Source: Streptomyces althioticus
GTDB lineage: Bacteria; Actinomycetota; Actinomycetes; Streptomycetales; Streptomycetaceae
Direction of reading: 5' to 3'
NCBI GenBank assembly: GCA_014649355.1
Contig: BMSW01000003.1
Location: forward strand, 496,001 to 560,000
DNA: 64,000 nt
Positions within the stretch are counted from its first letter, which is position 1, and each line of letters opens with the position of its first letter. The notes under the pieces are model-generated. The model ran no database searches and was not told the origin of the DNA. It saw nothing but the letters and a program-made list of their open reading frames with translations. A program made the translations under genes and the position numbers. This document shows, piece by piece, positions 18,442-27,212 of the stretch.

Positions 18442-19383
18442 ATGCACGCGTTCACCCCCCGCACGAGACTCGCCACCGTCTCCGCGCTCACCGCGCTGGG
18501 CGCCTTCGCCTCCCTCGGCACGGCGACCGCCGCCGAGCCCGCGCTGAACGGCGAGTGGGCCCCCTTCACCCGCTGCCCCGTGGACGCTCCGGCGATGCTG
18601 GCCGCCGACGGCTTCGAGAAGACCCCGCAGTGCGTGGTGTCCACCTCCTCCGGCGGCTCCATCAAGCTGGGCGACACCACCGTCGTCACCGGGAGGACGA
18701 ACCTGCAGATCGGCATCGTGCAGAACGCGGACGGCACCAGCACGGTGGTGGCCCCGCCCGGCGGCGCGCTGGTCGCCGAACCGGCCACCGTGCCCGGCGG
18801 ACTGCTCGGCCTGATGTGTCCGAGCGCCATTCCCGTCATCACCGGTCTGTGCGAGTCGCTGGAGAACTCCAGCCTCAACAAGATCACCGCGACCATGGAG
18901 TCGGTCGGCGCGCCCTACGACTTCAACCAGACCGCCGGCGTGCTGACCGACATGCCCATCGTCGCCCTGCCGGTCCGCATCCACCTGGAAAACCCGCTGC
19001 TCGGCAGCAAGTGCTACATCGGCACGGCCGCCAACCCGATCGTGCTGCTGCCCGAGAACCGCAACTACCCGGACTTCGGCATGACCTTCTTCCAGGGGGA
19101 CGGCACCGCCGACCCGGCCGGTGAGATGAGCCGGATCGACCTCACCGGCGCCGTCCAGAACGACAGCACCTTCGCGGTCCCGGCCGCCAGCGGCTGCGGG
19201 CTGAACATCGGCCTCATCAACGCCGCGGTCAACGCGAAGACCGGACTGCCCTCGCCCTCCGGGAACAACAGCCTGACCCTGAACGACACGCAGACCCGTC
19301 TCACCGGCCTCAACGCGCCCGGCACCGCCGTTCCCCGCGCCGGCCAGGTGCTGGCGGAGCACTGGCACAGCGCCGTCAGGTGA
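18442..19383 (+). CDS. Secreted protein of unknown function, related to the preceding protein's C-terminal domain
   Basis: A 313-residue exported protein with a signal peptide (LATVSALTALGAFASLGTATAAE) and a mature region containing paired cysteines (CPVDAP, PQCVVS, LMCPSA, GLCESL, SKCYIG, SGCGLN). The phrases VALPVRIHLENPLLGSKCYIG and SGCGLNIGL...LPSPSGNNSL follow the same order as in the C-terminal domain of the upstream protein. It lies 45 bp after that gene with no hairpin between, so the two are likely co-transcribed. AAAGG is about 8 nt before the ATG. No enzyme motif was found. Confidence 0.83.
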   Translation: MHAFTPRTRLATVSALTALGAFASLGTATAAEPALNGEWAPFTRCPVDAPAMLAADGFEKTPQCVVSTSSGGSIKLGDTTVVTGRTNLQIGIVQNADGTSTVVAPPGGALVAEPATVPGGLLGLMCPSAIPVITGLCESLENSSLNKITATMESVGAPYDFNQTAGVLTDMPIVALPVRIHLENPLLGSKCYIGTAANPIVLLPENRNYPDFGMTFFQGDGTADPAGEMSRIDLTGAVQNDSTFAVPAASGCGLNIGLINAAVNAKTGLPSPSGNNSLTLNDTQTRLTGLNAPGTAVPRAGQVLAEHWHSAVR

Positions 19384-19549
19384 AGCTTCTGTGAAGCGGT
19401 TTCTGCCCAAGAGGTGTACAAGACAATTTAGTTGACTTACCGTCAGCTTCTCGGACCGGTGCACGTGGCGGCCCGGCCGGGCCTCGTCCCCGCGGGGCGT
19501 TTCCCGGTCGGGCCGCTTGCCGGACAGGTCGGAGAGCAAGGGATCAGTC

Positions 19550-20791
19550 ATGCCCTCAGTCGCACGTCCTTCGGTGCTCGGTGAGCCGCTCGACCCGCTC
19601 CCCCGGCAGTTCGCCGCCTTCATGCGGCCCCTGCTGCCGGGGCTGCTGAACGAGATACGGACCGAGGTCACCCGCGCCTACCCGGTGTACGGCAGGCTGC
19701 TCAACGGACCGGACGGACACGCCATCCGCCAGGGCGTCGAGCAAGCGCTCACCGCCTTCGTGGACCGGGTGGCCGACCCCGGCACCAGCTCGGAACTGCG
19801 GGACGACCTCCTGCGCCGGTTCGGCCGCGTCGAGGCCTACGAGGGCCGTGACCTGGAGGTGCTCCAGGGCGCCTACCGGCTGGGCGCGCGCATCGCGCTG
19901 CGCCGGGCCAAGACGCTGGGACGGCAGCACAGCCTCTCGCCCGCCCTGGTCCTCGCCTTCGCCGACGCCCTGTTCGCGTACGTCGAGGAGCTGGAGTCCG
20001 TCACCCGGGAGGGATACACGGAGGTGCGGGAGAGAGCCGCGTCGGAGGTGTCCGCGTTACGAAGACAGCTGTTACACCTCCTTCTGGCCGCCTCCCCGCT
20101 CCCCAGGACAACGGTGTCCGAGCTGTGCGCCTCCGCCGCCTGGGAGCTGCCCCGGACGTGTTTCCTCGTCGCCCTGCGCCCCCCGGTCCCCGAGCACATC
20201 CAGGCGGGGCTCGACAGCGACGTCCTCGCCGACTTCGACATCCCCCAGCCGCATCTGCTCGTGCCGGGTGAACTCACCCCCGAACGCCTTCAGATGCTCC
20301 GCACGGCCCTGTCCGGCACCCGTGCCGCGGTGGGCCTGACCGTGCCGGTCGCCCAGGCCGCGGACTCCGTGCGCTGGGCCCGCCGGGTGCTCCAGCTCGT
20401 CGACGACGGTGTCGTGCCGGACGCCCCGCTGGTCCGCTGCGAGGACCATCTGACGACGCTGTGGCTGTTGTCCGACCCCGCCCTCGTCGACCACCTCGCC
20501 GCCCGCGAACTGGCGCCGCTCGACGGGCTGACCGCCAAACGGCGCGACCGTCTCGTCGAGACCCTCCGGGTGCACGTCTCGACCCGCGCCCCCGCCGAGC
20601 AGGTCGGCGAGATGCTGGGGGTGCACGCCCAGACCGTCCGCTACCGGCTGCGGACGCTGGACGCCCATCTGGGCGACCGGCTCGCCGACCCCGACCACCG
20701 GTTCGCCCTCGAGGTGGCCCTGCGCTCGCGCCATCTGCGGGGCCGGGACGGTACGCGGGACAGGGCGGACCTGCCCCGCCCCAATCAGTAG
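19550..20791 (+). CDS. PucR-type transcriptional regulator with RsbRD-like N-terminus; two TTA codons
   Basis: A 413-residue regulator. Residues about 15-165 resemble the RsbRD N-terminal sensor domain (LLNEIRTEVTRAYPVYGRLL, LEVLQGAYRLGARIALRRAK), the middle is a poorly conserved domain, and the C-terminus is the PucR helix-turn-helix (VGEMLGVHAQTVRYRLRTLDAHLGD). Two leucines, codons 170 and 175, are TTA (20057-20059 and 20072-20074) with a rare AGA between, in the linker after the sensor domain. In Streptomyces TTA codons are read by the developmentally controlled bldA tRNA, so full-length protein should appear only when bldA tRNA is active. The ATG at 19550 has AAGG 8 nt upstream. Likely target: the secreted-protein and mce genes (inference from adjacency). 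Confidence 0.88.
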   Translation: MPSVARPSVLGEPLDPLPRQFAAFMRPLLPGLLNEIRTEVTRAYPVYGRLLNGPDGHAIRQGVEQALTAFVDRVADPGTSSELRDDLLRRFGRVEAYEGRDLEVLQGAYRLGARIALRRAKTLGRQHSLSPALVLAFADALFAYVEELESVTREGYTEVRERAASEVSALRRQLLHLLLAASPLPRTTVSELCASAAWELPRTCFLVALRPPVPEHIQAGLDSDVLADFDIPQPHLLVPGELTPERLQMLRTALSGTRAAVGLTVPVAQAADSVRWARRVLQLVDDGVVPDAPLVRCEDHLTTLWLLSDPALVDHLAARELAPLDGLTAKRRDRLVETLRVHVSTRAPAEQVGEMLGVHAQTVRYRLRTLDAHLGDRLADPDHRFALEVALRSRHLRGRDGTRDRADLPRPNQ

Positions 20792-20973
20792 GCGCCCGGC
20801 CGGCCGCTGCCCTGGTCCAGCTGGTTGACGCCCAGCTCGGGTGTGCCGTTGCCGTTGCCGTCGTAGGAGCGGTGGACGACCAGGTCCCCGTCGACGTCCT
20901 TCATGACCGACTGGCCGCCGCGGCGGTGGAGGGCGGCGGGCGGGGGCGGGTCCTCGCCCGCCCCCGCCGTCAC
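20785..20973 (-). CDS. Doubtful small ORF or gene remnant
   Basis: A 62-codon frame whose second half (VMKDVDGDLVVHRSYDGNGNG and NQLDQGSGRPGAY) has nearly all codons ending in G or C and an acidic DxDGD/DGNGNG pattern that could be an EF-hand-like or repeat fragment. It starts with GTG two bases after the DUF4360 stop and ends 7 bp inside the convergent PucR gene. No good ribosome binding site is seen. It may be a remnant of a longer calcium-binding or FG-GAP-type protein, a small real gene, or chance. Confidence 0.25.
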   Translation of the reverse strand: MTAGAGEDPPPPAALHRRGGQSVMKDVDGDLVVHRSYDGNGNGTPELGVNQLDQGSGRPGAY

Positions 20974-20974
20974 G

Positions 20975-21622
20975 TCACTTCTCCGGGCACTCCTTCCAGG
21001 CCAGGTGGTACACCGTGCTGATGTCGCCGTCCGTGGAGTCCATCGTCATGAAGCTGACCTTGGACGGGTCGCTCCCGGCGCTCACTCTCAGCTCCGTGTT
21101 GATGTTGAAGTTCCGCTGCACGCCGCACGGCGCGTAGACGAGCTGCGCCCAGTCGGTCTCGTCGGTGGCCTGCCAGTTGTCGTCGTACGGGCCCGCGAAG
21201 TTGTGCGTGCGGTACTCGGTGTTGGGCGACCCCTGGAAGTAGTACGAGGCCCGCTGGGTGCCCCGCGCGCCGCGCTCGAGCGCGGCGAAGCCGCGGTAGT
21301 CCGCGCTGGCGATGGCGTAGGTGAAGCCGGCCGGCACGTGGACGAGCAGGCTGAGCTGGCAGTTCTTGCGGGCGGCCGTGGGGGCGGAGTCGCCGCCGGC
21401 CTGGGCGAGGTAGTCGCTGTAGGTCACGGTGAACGCGGTGTTGTCGCCCGAGACGGCGACCGCCGCGGTACCGGCGGGGCATCCCGACCCGTTCACCGTG
21501 GCGACCTTGATGACGATCTTGTCCGGCGGCGGGTCCTCGAAAGAGGATCCCGGGTTGTGCGCGGGCAGCGCGGCGGCGAGCAGCGTGGCCGCCGCGACGC
21601 CGAGGAGCAGGCCTCCAGCCAT
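20975..21622 (-). CDS. Secreted DUF4360-family protein
   Basis: A 215-residue exported protein: signal peptide MAGGLLLGVAAATLLAAALPA, then the family pattern DPPPDKIVIKVATVNGSGCPAGTAAVAVSGDN and YSDYLAQAG, with later paired cysteines (KNCQLSL, APCGVQR, KECPEK). DUF4360 members are small secreted beta-rich proteins of unknown role common in streptomycetes and fungi. The ATG at 21622 has GGAG four bases upstream; the longer upstream frame is shadow. It converges with the PucR gene and diverges from the GH35-like gene. Confidence 0.87.
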   Translation of the reverse strand: MAGGLLLGVAAATLLAAALPAHNPGSSFEDPPPDKIVIKVATVNGSGCPAGTAAVAVSGDNTAFTVTYSDYLAQAGGDSAPTAARKNCQLSLLVHVPAGFTYAIASADYRGFAALERGARGTQRASYYFQGSPNTEYRTHNFAGPYDDNWQATDETDWAQLVYAPCGVQRNFNINTELRVSAGSDPSKVSFMTMDSTDGDISTVYHLAWKECPEK

Positions 21623-21957
21623 GGTTCTCCGTCCTTGGGGTGGGGGGTTGGTGCGGTGCGATGGTTGAAGAGTCATGCACATGCCAAAAATGCGCGGGCA
21701 TGCGGCCCCGGCTTCGTGAAGGAGGCATGAAGGAGCGGTGAAGACCGGGAGCGCTCGCATCGTATGGAGCGCCGCGACAGCCGGACAGGGCGAACTCCGG
21801 CCATTCACTCCCGGTCCGCATACCGCCGGTGAACACCGCGTGACACCGCCGGCGGACGCCACGGGCGCGGCGGGACTCCCGTGTGAACGAGGGACGTTCC
21901 GGTTCGGGGACAATGACCCACCAGCACCGCTTGTGGCACAGACCAGGAGGCGCTCCC
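21623..21957. other. Divergent intergenic region before the GH35-like gene
   Basis: About 335 bp between the DUF4360 and GH35-like starts. It must carry both promoters. I see the locally repeated element GAAGGAG near 21717 and 21729 but no convincing -10/-35 pair, operator palindrome or small gene. Confidence 0.5.
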
Positions 21958-24792
21958 TTGGAGCTCAGCAGGCGCACCTTCACCGCCCTGGCCGGCACGG
22001 CCGCGCTCGGCCTCGCGCTGGCCGGCAGCGGCGGGGCGGCGACCGGCCCGCAGGGGCCACGCGTCGTGCCGACCGGACCGCCGCCCCCGCCGCCGGAGGC
22101 CGACGGCCGGCGCCATCGCGTCACGTACGACCGGCACTCCCTGCTGGTCGACGGCGCGCGCCTGGTGCTGTGGTCCGCCGAGGTCCACCCGTTCCGGCTG
22201 CCCAGCCCGTCGCTGTGGCGGGACGTGCTGCAGAAGCTGCGCGGCCACGGCTTCAACGCCGTCGACGTGCCGGTGCCGTGGAACGTCCACTCCCCCGCGC
22301 CCGGCGTCCACGACTTCACCGGGGTGCGGGACCTGAACCGTTTCCTCTCGGTCGCCGCCGAGGAGCGGCTGTACGTGGTGCTGCGGCCCGGCCCCTACCT
22401 GGGCGCGGACCTGGACGCCGGCGGCCTCCCCGGCTGGCTGACGGCCGCCCCGGGCTCCGCCCGCACCGACGACCCCGAGTACCTGCGGCACGCCGAGGCG
22501 TGGCTCGCCGCCGTCGACGCCGTCGCCGTACGGCACCTGTACACCGCGGGCGGCGGGACGGTGCTGCTGTACCGGCTGGAGGACGGGCGTCCGGTGCCGG
22601 CCGGTGACCCGGCGGCGCGGGCCCACCGGACCCGGCTGTACGCGAAGGTGCGCGCCGACCGCATCGACGTGCCCGTGCTGGACGGCGAGGGCTTCACCGG
22701 CGGGGACGGGCCGCCCACGGCCGGTCTCACCGCCGTGGCGGGCGGGGCCGCCGACGCCTGGGGCGGGCCGCTGTCCGCCGGTGAGGGCTACGCGCGGGTG
22801 CGCGAGATCCACGACGCGGCGCACGAGCGGCGGCGCCATCTCACCGCGCTCGCCGACCGGGTCACGGTGCACCACACCGGCATGGGGTTCGGCGGGACGT
22901 CGTGGGGCTGGCTGCCCGGACCGGGCGTCTACACCTCGTACGACTACGGGGCGGTGCTCGACGAGGGGCGCCAGTCCGCGCCGAACATGGCCGCCGTCCA
23001 GCAGCTCGGCCATCTGGTCCGCACCGTGCCCGACCTGGCCCGGCTGGAAGCGGACGGGGACGGCGAGGAGCGCGCCGCGGACGGCCGGCTGACGGTGCGC
23101 CGGCTGGTCAACCGCGACACCGGCGCGCGGTTCTTCGTGGTGCGCAACGACACCGGGGAGGAGGTGCGCGCCCTGCTGCCCGACACCGGGGTCGAGGTGC
23201 CGGTCACCCTGGCCGCCGGCGACACCAAGCTGATCGCCTCCGGTCTGCGCCTGGGCCACCGCAAGCTGGCGTACACCACCGCCCAGCCGATGCTCTGCGT
23301 CTCCACCGGGCGGCAGGACGTGGCGGTGTTCGTCGGCCGCCACGGGGAGACCGCTCAGCTCGCGCTGGACTGCGAGAAGCAGCCGGGCGCCGACCGCGCG
23401 GACACCGAACCCGCCTGGGCCTACGAGCGGGGCCGGCTGAACGTCGTCTCCCCGCTCGGCGTGGGCGGCCTGAGCCGGGTGCTGGTCAAGGACGGCGACT
23501 CCGAGACACCCCTCGTGCTGCTGTTCGCCGACGACGAGACCGCGCTGCGCCTGTGGACGTACGAGACCCCGGCCGGACCCCTCGTGGTGTACGGCCCCGC
23601 GCTGCTGCGCTCGGCGGAACTGCGCGACTCCACGCTCCACCTGACCGGTGACGTCACCGTGGAGACCGGTGTGGAGGTGTGGGGGCCGCGCGGCATCGCC
23701 GACGTCACCTGGAACGGCGAGCCGGTGCCGACCTACGTCGGCCGCGCCCGCAGCCGTGTGATGGAGGGGCTGATGCCCGCCGTGCGCGCGGTGGCGCTGC
23801 CCGCCCTCGACGGCTGGCGGTTCCGCACCGAGAACCCGGAGTCCGACCCGGACTTCGACGACTCCGCCTGGACGGTGGCCGGCCGCACCACGTCCCACAG
23901 CACCACGCCCGTTCCCGAGGGCGGGCCCGTGCTGTTCGCGGACGACCACGGCTTCCACCACGGCGACGTCTGGTACCGGGGACGGCTGAAGGACCTGGGC
24001 GGCATCCCGTCGGTGGCGCTGTCCTACAGCACCGGCACCCAGGGGCTGCTGATGGCCTGGCTGGACGGCCGGCCGCTCGGGACCCACCGCATGCCGGCGC
24101 CCGACGAGGACACCGTCGAGCGCGGCACCTGGACGGCCACGGCCCGGTTCGACGTCCCCGGAGCGGTGCGCACCCCCGGCGAGCATGTGCTGTCGGTGCT
24201 GGTGCGGCCCATGCAGCACGCCGGCACGGAGCCCGGGGAGGACGCCCACAAGGCGGCGCGCGGGCTGGTCGCCGTGGAGTTCGAGGGAGGCGACCGCGCC
24301 GTGGAGTGGCGGGTGCGGGGCGCCGCCGACCCGGAGCGGGTGACCGGCCCGTTCAACAACGGCGGCCTGTACGGGGAGCGGCGCGGCTGGCACCTGCCGG
24401 ACCACGACGACCGCCGCTGGCGGGTGGCGGAGTTCCCGCGCGAGGAGCGGCGGCAGGGCGTCACCTGGTACCGCACCCGCTTCCGGCTCGGGTTCGAACC
24501 CGAACTGGACGCGTCGGTCGGGCTCACCCTGGAGGACGACCCGGGGCGCGCCTACCGGGTACAGGTCTTCCTCAACGGCTGGAACCTGGGCCAGTACGTC
24601 AACGACGTCGGCCCGCAGCACACCTTCGCCCTGCCGAACGGCATTCTGCGCACCCGCGGCGCCAACACCCTGGCGCTGGTGGTGCTGTCCGACGGGACCA
24701 CCGCGGCCGGGCCGGGGAAGGTCACGCTGACGCTGCTGGGCGCGGCGCGCGGCGGCGTCCCGGTCGAGCCGGTGGACCCACCGGGAAGGTGA
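21958..24792 (+). CDS. Tat-exported GH35-like protein, probably catalytically inactive
   Basis: A 944-residue GH35 (beta-galactosidase) family protein. The TTG at 21958 is chosen because AGGAGG lies 7 nt upstream, giving an N-terminus with a twin-arginine motif (SRRTFTAL) and hydrophobic stretch. The GH35 barrel is recognisable: SAEVHPFRLPSPSLWRDVL, VPVPWNVHSP, VLRPGPYLGADLDAGGLPGWL, GFGGTSWGW and TSYDYGAVLDEG. The acid/base site, QVENE in active enzymes, reads RLEDG (Gly210 in place of Glu), and the nucleophile site, SEFYTGW, reads TAVAGGA (Ala259 in place of Glu). The C-terminal half has the usual beta-sandwich domains (GVTWYRTRFRL, VFLNGWNLGQYV). It may bind rather than cleave galactosides. 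Confidence 0.85.
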   Translation: MELSRRTFTALAGTAALGLALAGSGGAATGPQGPRVVPTGPPPPPPEADGRRHRVTYDRHSLLVDGARLVLWSAEVHPFRLPSPSLWRDVLQKLRGHGFNAVDVPVPWNVHSPAPGVHDFTGVRDLNRFLSVAAEERLYVVLRPGPYLGADLDAGGLPGWLTAAPGSARTDDPEYLRHAEAWLAAVDAVAVRHLYTAGGGTVLLYRLEDGRPVPAGDPAARAHRTRLYAKVRADRIDVPVLDGEGFTGGDGPPTAGLTAVAGGAADAWGGPLSAGEGYARVREIHDAAHERRRHLTALADRVTVHHTGMGFGGTSWGWLPGPGVYTSYDYGAVLDEGRQSAPNMAAVQQLGHLVRTVPDLARLEADGDGEERAADGRLTVRRLVNRDTGARFFVVRNDTGEEVRALLPDTGVEVPVTLAAGDTKLIASGLRLGHRKLAYTTAQPMLCVSTGRQDVAVFVGRHGETAQLALDCEKQPGADRADTEPAWAYERGRLNVVSPLGVGGLSRVLVKDGDSETPLVLLFADDETALRLWTYETPAGPLVVYGPALLRSAELRDSTLHLTGDVTVETGVEVWGPRGIADVTWNGEPVPTYVGRARSRVMEGLMPAVRAVALPALDGWRFRTENPESDPDFDDSAWTVAGRTTSHSTTPVPEGGPVLFADDHGFHHGDVWYRGRLKDLGGIPSVALSYSTGTQGLLMAWLDGRPLGTHRMPAPDEDTVERGTWTATARFDVPGAVRTPGEHVLSVLVRPMQHAGTEPGEDAHKAARGLVAVEFEGGDRAVEWRVRGAADPERVTGPFNNGGLYGERRGWHLPDHDDRRWRVAEFPREERRQGVTWYRTRFRLGFEPELDASVGLTLEDDPGRAYRVQVFLNGWNLGQYVNDVGPQHTFALPNGILRTRGANTLALVVLSDGTTAAGPGKVTLTLLGAARGGVPVEPVDPPGR

Positions 24793-24822
24793 GCCCGCCG
24801 GCCCGCGGGCGTGCGGCGCGCG

Positions 24823-26328
24823 TCACGCCAGCCGGATCACGTTCCAGGACAGCGGCTCCAGCACGGCCGTGAGGCGGCCGCCGTCCAGGGTGGTGCCCTC
24901 CGCCGCGTGCGGGACCACACGCTCGGGCTCGTCGAGGGTGTTGCGGGCGTCGGGGTCGGCGTCCGCGAGCACGCTGTGCTCGACGACGGACGTCAGGCCG
25001 AGCCCGTTCAGCGCGACGTCCAGCGGCAGCGGCCCGGTGCGGGAGCGGTTGACGGCGAACACGGTGACCGCGCCGTCCTCGCCCCGCACCGCGGTCGCGT
25101 GCAGCAGGTCCGCCTCCCCGTACTTCGCCGTGGCATACGTCGGGGAGTCCACGCGCACGTCGAGGACCTCGCCGCGGCCGTACCTCGAGGCCTGGGCGAA
25201 CGGGAAGAACGTCGTCTGCCGCCAGGCCGGACCGCCCGGCTCGGTCATGATCGGCGCGATGACGTTGACCAGCTGGGCCAGGCAGGCGACGGTGACCCGG
25301 TCCGCGTGCCGGAGCAGCGCGATCAGCAGGGAGCCGAGGACCACCGCGTCCGTGACGCTGTAGCTGTCCTCCAGCAGCCGCGGCGCCTCGGGCCAGTCGA
25401 GGGCGCTCACCTGCTCCTGGGTGCGGGACATGTACCAGACGTTCCACTCGTCGAACGAGAGGTTGATCTTCTTCCGGGACTTCAGCCGGGCCCCGACGTG
25501 GTCGCAGGTGGCCACCACGTCCTCGATGAAGGTCTCCATGTCGACGGCGGAGGCGAGGAAGGAGTCCACGTCGCCGTCGAGCGGCTCGTAGTAGGCGTGC
25601 AGGGAGATGTGGTCGACCAGGTCGTACGTCTCCTGCAGGACGGTGGCCTCCCACTCGGCGAAGGTCGGCATGGAGCGGCCCGAGGAGCCGCAGGCGACGA
25701 GCTGCACTCCGGGGTCGATCTGGCGCATGGCGCGGGCGGTCTCGGCGGCGATCCTGCCGTACTCGGCGGCGGTCTTGTGGCCGGTCTGCCAGGGACCGTC
25801 CATCTCGTTGCCCAGGCACCACAGCCGGATGCCGAACGGGTCCTTGTCGCCGTGCTCCACGCGCAGGTCCGACAGGGCGGTGCCGCCGGGGTGGTTGGCG
25901 TACTCCTGGAGCTGGAGGACCTCGGCGACGCCCCGGGTGCCGAGGTTGAGGGCCATCATCGGCTCGGCCTGCGGCCCGATCTTCCGCAGGAAGGAGATGA
26001 ACTCGGACAGGCCGAAACGGTTGGTCTCGGTGGACCGCCAGGCCAGGTCGAGGCGGCGCGGGCGCTCCTCGACGGGGCCGACGGAGTCCTCCCAGCGGTA
26101 GCCGGAGACGAAGTTGCCGCCGGGGTAGCGGACGGCGGTGACACCGAGTTCGCGGACCAGGTCCAGGACGTCGCCGCGGATGCCGTCGGCGTCGGCGGCG
26201 GGGTGGCCCGGTTCGAAGACGCCGGTGTAGACGCACCGGCCGAGGTGCTCGACGAAGGAGCCGAACAGCCGGGGGTCCACCGTGCCGACGGTGAAGGCGG
26301 GGTCCAGGGTGAAGCGGGCGGTGCGCAT
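24823..26328 (-). CDS. abfA: Alpha-L-arabinofuranosidase, GH51
   Basis: A 501-residue enzyme without a signal peptide, so probably intracellular, releasing L-arabinose from short arabino-oligosaccharides. GH51 landmarks are intact: DPRLFGSFVEHLGRCVYTGV, RYPGGNFVSGYRWED, WCLGNEMDGPWQ with the acid/base Glu (about residue 172), ISLHAYY and LSFDEWNVWY with the nucleophile Glu (about residue 293). Length is normal. The ATG at 26328 has AAAGGA just upstream. It converges with the GH35-like gene. A GTTCGATATCCC element 91 bp upstream is shared in form with the iclR promoter region. Confidence 0.93.
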   Translation of the reverse strand: MRTARFTLDPAFTVGTVDPRLFGSFVEHLGRCVYTGVFEPGHPAADADGIRGDVLDLVRELGVTAVRYPGGNFVSGYRWEDSVGPVEERPRRLDLAWRSTETNRFGLSEFISFLRKIGPQAEPMMALNLGTRGVAEVLQLQEYANHPGGTALSDLRVEHGDKDPFGIRLWCLGNEMDGPWQTGHKTAAEYGRIAAETARAMRQIDPGVQLVACGSSGRSMPTFAEWEATVLQETYDLVDHISLHAYYEPLDGDVDSFLASAVDMETFIEDVVATCDHVGARLKSRKKINLSFDEWNVWYMSRTQEQVSALDWPEAPRLLEDSYSVTDAVVLGSLLIALLRHADRVTVACLAQLVNVIAPIMTEPGGPAWRQTTFFPFAQASRYGRGEVLDVRVDSPTYATAKYGEADLLHATAVRGEDGAVTVFAVNRSRTGPLPLDVALNGLGLTSVVEHSVLADADPDARNTLDEPERVVPHAAEGTTLDGGRLTAVLEPLSWNVIRLA

Positions 26329-26418
26329 CGTGTCCTTTCGACGGGTCGGGTCCTGCTGCGGGGAGGGCGTCACCGGCCTCCCTGCCCCTCTGCTCATCTC
26401 GTGCCGCGAGCCTCGCAT

Positions 26419-26454
26419 GTTCGATATCCCGGATGACGCCCGTAACTTCGAACG
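26419..26454. promoter_or_regulatory. Candidate operator upstream of abfA
   Basis: GTTCGATATCCC (26419-26430) is followed by an inverted TCGAACG at 26448-26454, 91-127 bp before the abfA start. GTTCGATATACC occurs just upstream of the iclR gene (31708), so both may bind the IclR-type regulator encoded there. Confidence 0.4.
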
Positions 26455-26618
26455 GGACCGTAAGTGCCGCTGGGTGACGCGTCAATGCCCGGGGCAGAAC
26501 TCGTCCGCCGCGCACACCGTCCCGCCCCCGGCGGTCACGGATCACGTGACGCGGACACATCCGGCCGCGTACGCTCGAACTGCCTGAGGTGCGGCGGTCG
26601 CACGGGCGAGGGGATCCG

Positions 26619-27212
26619 ATGGATGGCGCGGGCGCACGGACGCGGGCCGAACGGCTCGCCTCCGCGCTGCGGCGCTCCCGCGCCCGCGCCGTCCTGCGCC
26701 GCCTGGCCGGCGACCTCGCCACCGCGCTCCGCGGACGCTCCGGTCCCCTCACGGACGTCCGGGCGGCGTGCCGGGTCCTGTGCGAGGAGATGAGCGCGCG
26801 GCGCGGGGGACGGCCCGTCGTCCTGCGGTTCGAACGCTTCCCGGACGAGATCGAAGTGACCGGCCTGTGGGTGGAGTTCCAGGACTTCGACCTGGTCATC
26901 GTGGAGGAGCGAGCGGAGGCCATGCATCAACTGGTCATCCTGGGCCACGAGTTGTGGCACATGCACGCCGGTCACCGGCACCACGCCCCGACGGCGGCCG
27001 AGCAGGTCCTCACGGCCGACCCGCCGGACTGGGACGCCGCCCTCGCGATGGCCGCGCGCGACGGCTCCCGTGAGGCGGAGGAGGCGGAGGCCGACGAGTT
27101 CGGGCACCGGATGGCCGCCGCCGTGCGCACCCTCCTGGACGACCGGGACGCCGACGCCGGTCCCCTCCAGCGGGCCCTGGGCTACCGCGGGCGGCGGGGA
27201 ACGCACCGGTGA
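26619..27212 (+). CDS. ImmA/IrrE-like zinc metallopeptidase-type protein
   Basis: A 197-residue protein with the HExxH motif in GHELWHMHAGH (His110, Glu111, His114) and a downstream AEEAEADEFGHRMA helix that supplies acidic residues, as in ImmA/IrrE peptidases often annotated as toxin components. Such proteins usually cleave or relieve an HTH repressor, but no HTH gene lies upstream. ATG at 26619 has GAGGGG five bases upstream. It overlaps the next gene as GTGA; the same ImmA, MAB_1171c-like, FAD-monooxygenase order recurs in streptomycetes as I recall. Confidence 0.82.
   Translation: MDGAGARTRAERLASALRRSRARAVLRRLAGDLATALRGRSGPLTDVRAACRVLCEEMSARRGGRPVVLRFERFPDEIEVTGLWVEFQDFDLVIVEERAEAMHQLVILGHELWHMHAGHRHHAPTAAEQVLTADPPDWDAALAMAARDGSREAEEAEADEFGHRMAAAVRTLLDDRDADAGPLQRALGYRGRRGTHR

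Noticed and set aside
26329..26618. An HTH (XRE-type) gene ahead of the ImmA-like gene
   Set aside because: No frame with an HTH pattern or ribosome binding site was found in this 290-bp gap.
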